Assembly (NCBI GenBank): GCA_024364805.1
Contig: CM044497.1
Location: 16,268,862 to 16,293,257, forward strand
Origin: Euprymna scolopes
Lineage: Eukaryota > Mollusca > Cephalopoda > Sepiida > Sepiolidae
Length of the DNA stretch: 24,396 nt
Direction of reading: 5' to 3'
The notes below the pieces were generated by a model. That model did not search any database. It had not been told where the DNA came from and was given only the letters and a program-made list of their open reading frames with translations. Below, piece by piece: positions 19,934-24,396 of this stretch. The stretch's first letter is position 1. The number at the start of each line of letters is the position of its first letter. The position numbers and the translations under genes were made by a program.

Positions 19934-20947
19934 ATTATTATTATTATTTTTTTTTCTCACTAGGAGTAGTCACATAAGCCATAATCAAAGATTGGTCTTG
20001 GAGAACAACTTACTATTGGTGTTCTCTGGAGATTGAGTGACAACAAGTCTCCTCAGATTTCCAGCGCTCTTCACCTCTTTCGATAATCTTTGGATAAGAA
20101 TCTGCGTTATTGGAACAGTCGCTTATTATTGAGTTCTTCTTGACAACGACCATTAGTTTTCACTGGGATTTAAGTGGCAACGCCTCTCCAAGGTCTAAGT
20201 CCTCTTTGTACTCAGCCAGCGCAATTTAGGCTGATGCTTTCTCTCCCCCTCTTTCTGTCTGCTTTGAACCCCTCATTATTTAGTATGGAGCCTGTTTGTG
20301 GTTGCACCCACAAAAAGGTTGGTATCTTAAAATTATGCAGTCTTAGTTTTCATGATTCCATATGATGTCCCATTGTGTTTTACATACACAACCGTTTCTG
20401 TGTGTCCAGTTTGTATCTGTAGTTCATGCGTGTTAATCTCCACATTCAAGGGGTTTCCTTAATATTTCTGTAGTTTTCATTAATGTTATCCGCTGCGATT
20501 TTTCAGCGATCCATCTGATTCCAATCACTCTCATTTTTTTTCAAAGGTTTTCGGTATTGTTCTTAGCGCTCATATTATTAGTGGTGTTAATTGACTTTCA
20601 TTTTCCAGATCCCTTTGAGTTATCTGGCTAGTTTCGTGTATTTGCTCCGCTTTTCGTATGCTTGATCCCCACTCGGTGGTCAGCTATAACGGCAAAATCT
20701 AAAATCTGGCAGGACTTTTCCATTTTGTTAACTATTATGATATCAGGTTTTCTTGCTGATACGAGTTTATCCGTTTTTATATCCATGCCCCATAGGATCT
20801 TGTGAACTTAATTTTCCAGTACTGCTGCCGGTTTGTGCTTGTACAATTTGTCTGGGTGTTGTAGATGCATTCGTCTGCATAATTTCCAATGTACGGCCAC
20901 TTAATCGTATCTATTTTTATATTCTGTTGGAGCAAGTTTGCTGTATT
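19934..20947 (-). mobile_element. 5'-truncated RLE LINE, copy 3, with (ATT)n at its 3' end
   Basis: The minus strand from 20947 reads through the same C-terminal region as copies 1 and 2. At about 20730-20770 it gives KPDIIIVNKMEKSCQILDFA, which keeps the endonuclease-type KPD...D spacing. After that the frame is lost, with several stops, although the nucleotide match continues to the KHETLHGT-equivalent region. The 3' UTR has the two boxes at 20038 and 20175, 137 bases apart, and ends near a short (ATT)n/T-run (19934-19955). At its upper end, copy 3 is interrupted exactly where the 3' end of copy 2 begins. The 89-codon plus-strand frame at 20753-21022 is antisense. Confidence 0.8.
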
Positions 20948-22230
20948 ACTATTGGCTCACAAGGAGCTTTAACACAGGTCTTCAGAGATTTTTCCTTGAA
21001 AACAGCCTGTGGTGTTCCCTGAAAGCTGAGTGACAACAAATCTCCCCAGGTTTCCAGTACTCTCCACTTCTTTCGATAACATTTGCAAATAAATTTACAT
21101 TATCGGAATAGCTGCTTGCCACTTATTTTTTGTTGACAACAGCTATTGCTCTTTGCTGGGATTTGAGTGGCAATAAGACTCCCCAAGGTCCCAGTTCTCT
21201 TCGCACTTATTTGGATGAGGTCTGGTCAGTTCATCGGTCTTTCCTTCCTCCTTGACTTCGTTATTTTGTCTCGCTCTTTTTTCGGGGGGGGGGAGCAGTG
21301 ATGTGTCATTGTAGGCAGGTTTAAGTTAGAGAACTAATAGATATGCGGCTTCAGTGTTCTTGGTTCCATGTAGTGTTTCATGTTTTGCCTTTGCAGCAAT
21401 TTTTCTGCCCCCTGCTTGTTGCTCCTGTGTGTTACTTTCCACATTCGAAGGTTTTCTTAATATTTCAGTTGTTTTCATGAATGTTGCTCGTTGTATTTTT
21501 CCAGTCATTCCTTTGATTCCAATTTCTCCAATTTTTTTTTCAAAGTTTTTCAGGATTGTTCCTAGTGCCCCTAATATTATAGGTATTATTTTGATTTTCT
21601 TCATCTTCTATATCCCTATGAGATCTATGGCTAGCTCCGTGCATTTGCTCCGTTTCTCCTTTTCTTTGATATTCACCCTGTGATTAACTGGAACAGCAAA
21701 ATCTACGATTTGACCAGATTTTTCTTTCTTGTTAATTATTACAACATCCGGTTTTCTTGCTTGGGTGGGTTTATCAGTTTGTATGTCCATGTCCCATAGG
21801 ACTTTGTGATTCTCGTTTTCAAGTAATGTTGTCGGCTTATGTTTGTACCACTTGTCTGTGCGTTCGAAATACAATTGATTGCATAATTCCAAGCGTACTA
21901 GTCTTCCCACTTTGTCATGTCTTTTCTTGTATTCCTTTTGGGCCAGTTTGCTGCATTCACTTATTATATGGTTTATCGTCTCGTCTCTTTGTCTACAAAG
22001 TCTTCATTTGTTGTTTTCTTGTGTTCTTTCGATCTTTGCTTTGAGGTCCTTGGTTCTCATCGAGTTGTCTTGTGCTGCAGTTATTAGAGAGTCAGTTTCT
22101 CGGCTTATGTGTCCGTTTCGCTTCCATGTCCAAGTGTTTTCGTTATGTTCATCTTTTGTCATCCTTATGAATCTTCCGTGTAGTTGTTTCTCTTCCTACT
22201 TTTTTTCCTTGTCTTATCCTTTGTCTCTCT
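20948..22230 (-). mobile_element. 5'-truncated RLE-type (R2/R4-like) LINE, copy 2 (best preserved)
   Basis: On the minus strand: LHGRFIRMTKDEHNENTW (about 22160), a zinc-knuckle-like block (about 21990-22050, ending ETINHIISEC) and VRLELCNQLYFERTDKWYKH. The 21608-21910 frame then gives KVLWDMDIQTDKPTQARKPD...IVDFAVP. In that 100-residue frame, P54-D55 and D70 form the PD-X14-D core of a restriction-enzyme-like endonuclease. The next frame (21326-21604) carries KIIPIILGALGTILKNFEKK and KHETLHGTKNTEAAYLLVL. The zinc knuckle has lost its first Cys to a TGA stop, and a frameshift separates the two frames, so the copy is dead. The 3' UTR contains a G10 run at 21284, the doubled box at 21031 and 21168, and ends at 20948. 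No reverse transcriptase palm remains. The 159-codon plus-strand frame at 21879-22358 is antisense to it. Confidence 0.88.
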
Positions 22231-22790
22231 GTTTTTTTTTTAAAACTGATTTTCGGACAGAAATTTGGCTGTCAAGGGGTCAAAGTTCAACAATTTGGCT
22301 TTTGAAAGCTCTACCAAACGCCTCTGCCAATTTTGGATCTAAATACTTGAAATTTTAAATGTAGGTTACTTGGAAATAGATAAAACTTTTTAATTTGATT
22401 TGAGCCCAAAAGAATAAATGTTAAGGAGTCAAACTTGGGATTAGAGTTTTAAATAAAAGACCTCTGCAGTCTCTAAATAATTACTCAGCCAATTTCTGGT
22501 GTAAATATTTGAAATTTTGCATTAAGGGTATTCAGAGATAGTGCAAGCTTTTAAATCGATTTGAGTCGAAAATTTATGCTGCCAAGGGGTCAAAGTTCGA
22601 AAGATTTTACCTTTGCGGTGTCTAGCAATCTACTCATCCAATTCTGGGTCTAAACATTTGAAATTAATATATAGCGAGTAGTCAGACATGCAGCAAGCAA
22701 TTTAATCAGTTTTGAGGCGAAAATCTCGCTGCCAAAAGGTCAAAGGTGAAAGAGTTGACCTTTGCAGACTCTACCAAATTTCTCCACCAA
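22231..22790. repeat. Tandem satellite, about 150-bp unit, about four copies
   Basis: A CAAGGGGTCAAAGTTC-type core recurs at 22274, 22423, 22584 and 22734, giving periods of 149, 161 and 150. The units also share a CTCTACCAAAT-type block, CCAATTTCTGG-type and ATTTGAAATTT blocks, and GATTTGAG.CGAAAAT before the next core. The units have diverged from one another, and the last stops at about 22790 after the CTCCACCAAT block. The array abuts the upper end of LINE copy 2 through a T-run. No coding is seen. Confidence 0.85.
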
Positions 22791-24357
22791 TGAAATGAAT
22801 AGCACCAAACATTATTTAAATATAAGCTGTTTTGAAATAGTAATGCAAATTGAGAATGTGAATATATTCTGTCTTTATTATGTATATAATATTTAAAAAA
22901 GTTATATTATTGATTTAAATAACTCATTTTGATGGTAATATAGGAGTGAGAAATAAAGAAACATTATCATTCGTTTATTTAGATAGTTGGCTGCGTGGGT
23001 GAAGAATAAAGATGTACATAGAAATGGTAAAAAAATAATAAAGATCCAAGAGATTTATCCGAAATGACCACAGACATAATAAAATAAAAAATCTAATCAA
23101 TAATGTAATGTAACATTCGTATAAATAGTTTTGTTAAAGCAGCAGATGTTGCTAGCAAGAAGTAAGATTCCCTCAATCAATTATTCCAAAGACTGATAAA
23201 CTTGCTGCTGATCTATATCATTATGACAGCAAGACAGACAAAAGAATAAAGCGAAAGGGGCTAAAATAGATGTCAATATATATGCACTAAAGTTTTACCA
23301 ATATATCAGAACAAGAAATGTCTCGATTTATATAGTTTAGTTTTAATTTTTTATTTTATTTTATTATGATTATTATTTTTATAGTCATTTAAAGTAATGT
23401 ATATTTTATGTCTACAATTCGCTTTTACGATTAAGTAAAAGTTATATTTAAAATATCTACATTTTCGTTCAAACATTATCTGCATGTACTTGCCTAGTGT
23501 AATATTTCTACTTAATTATGGGTTAATATCCATCTTTATCCGCTAAGCAATTATCTGTAGTGATCTCTTTCTTTATTTTTCCTCTTAATATATGTGCGTT
23601 TTTGGTTATTTACATAATTGTGTCTATTATTTGATTTTTTATATTTATTTTAAGAAGTTGGTAATGCCTTTTTTATGGATTTTGACAATACGTATAATAA
23701 TGAACACAAAAAGAAAATATTATTTTAAAGCAAAGCCTAGAAAAATCATGGATTACATAAAAAATGTGAGCATGAAAAGTTATATGGTTAAGATTAAACT
23801 CAGAAAATTACAAGGACTAGTTATTAAAACTGGAAAAGAAAAAGACAAGATATTCTATTAACAATATAATAAATTTATAAATTAAAATATTGTAGCATTA
23901 ATAAGTTTTAAAAGATTCAATTTAGCATTATATATAAATTCTTAATGTAGCTTTAAACCATAATTATTTTCATGCTCGCATTTTTCTATGTAATAATAAC
24001 TCTTTTTTTTATAAATTAAAAAAAAACATAACACATTTCTCTTTACAGGTAAAAAATACTTTCGCCTGCCTATATTTGTCATTACTTTCACATTGCTAGT
24101 GTTCTTGCAAGCGCTATAAAGTTTTCTTTTACAAAATAAAACAAAACTTTTAAAGCAAATAACAAAGTAAACGTGTGTACGTTTTTTTCTTTTTCTCTTC
24201 TCGTGTTTCAACTCTAAAACAAACTAATCTTAGTTTTTCCTAAGAATAAAACCGAAATGATGTTCTAAAATAGTAAATGAACCTTAACCTGGAATTAGGT
24301 TAAGTAATTTAATGACATCGGTTGATCTTTCCCTATTTCGTTGGCAAGCGAATGTAA
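22791..24357. other. AT-rich spacer
   Basis: An 89-codon plus-strand frame at 23592-23861 begins hydrophobic and ends Lys-rich, with no motif recognised. The minus-strand frame at 23942-24211 is Lys/Arg-rich and likewise unplaced. Both look AT-driven. No repeat body is recognised. Confidence 0.5.
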
Positions 24358-24396
24358 TATATATATATATATAAAGCGGAATGTCTGTGTGTGTGT
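24358..24396 (+). repeat. (TA)n followed by a possible interspersed-repeat start, cut by the window end
   Basis: TATATATATAAAGCGGAATG followed by TC and a (TG)n run closes the window. A TATATAAA motif followed by a GT-rich run resembles the terminus suggested at 4907 on the minus strand. It is too short to classify. Confidence 0.35.

Noticed and set aside
21879-22358. 159-codon plus-strand frame, the longest in the window
   Set aside because: It is antisense to the RLE LINE coding region, where the minus-strand translation is clearly the real one, and it runs on into the satellite.

Overview
The window looks like non-coding, repeat-rich DNA from an animal, most likely a mollusc and probably a cephalopod such as an octopus. 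This is inference. It rests on the strong AT bias, the many (TA)n, (TAA)n and (TTC)n tracts, the 5'-truncated LINE tails of two families, tRNA-derived SINE heads, and the lack of any dense ORF, operon or ribosome-binding-site pattern. I found no intact host gene and no exon I could defend. Nearly every stretch that translates into something recognisable is a decayed retrotransposon.

Layout. Positions 1-2000 are AT-rich spacer with (TTC)n and (TA)n tracts. From 2005 to 4262 lie two pieces of one jockey/CR1-type LINE, a small plus-strand remnant and a longer minus-strand copy with a broken reverse transcriptase. Positions 4715-4957 hold a cluster of perfect inverted repeats and a possible Helitron-like terminus. 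A tRNA-like SINE (5410-5600, minus) is followed by a 5'-truncated LINE of the type with a restriction-enzyme-like endonuclease (RLE; R2/R4-like), at 5927-6766 plus, which ends in a (TAA)n tract. From about 7.1 to 10.8 kb there is AT-rich spacer with simple repeats. A second pair of jockey/CR1 pieces lies at 10805-11821. A tRNA-derived SINE head at 13.6 kb is followed by an LTR relic with a tRNA-Ser primer-binding site. 

The most distinctive segment is 17.3-22.8 kb. It holds an unclassified GC-rich repeat, then a SINE whose 5' half is recognisably 5S rRNA (17589-17893, minus) lying exactly between two (TA)n tracts. Next come four same-strand tails of the RLE LINE (18790-22230, minus), one abutting the interior of another. 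A satellite of about four units of roughly 150 bp follows (22231-22790). The rest, to 24.4 kb, is AT-rich spacer, and the last 40 bases look like the start of another interspersed repeat.

There is no pathway or gene system here. What can be read is insertion history: RLE-LINE copies associated with TAA-type tracts, a 5S-derived SINE associated with a TA tract, and a jockey/CR1 family whose 3' hairpin keeps its pairing in two diverged copies. The observations most worth testing are the 5S-headed SINE, the doubled box in the RLE-LINE 3' UTR with its constant spacing, and the satellite.
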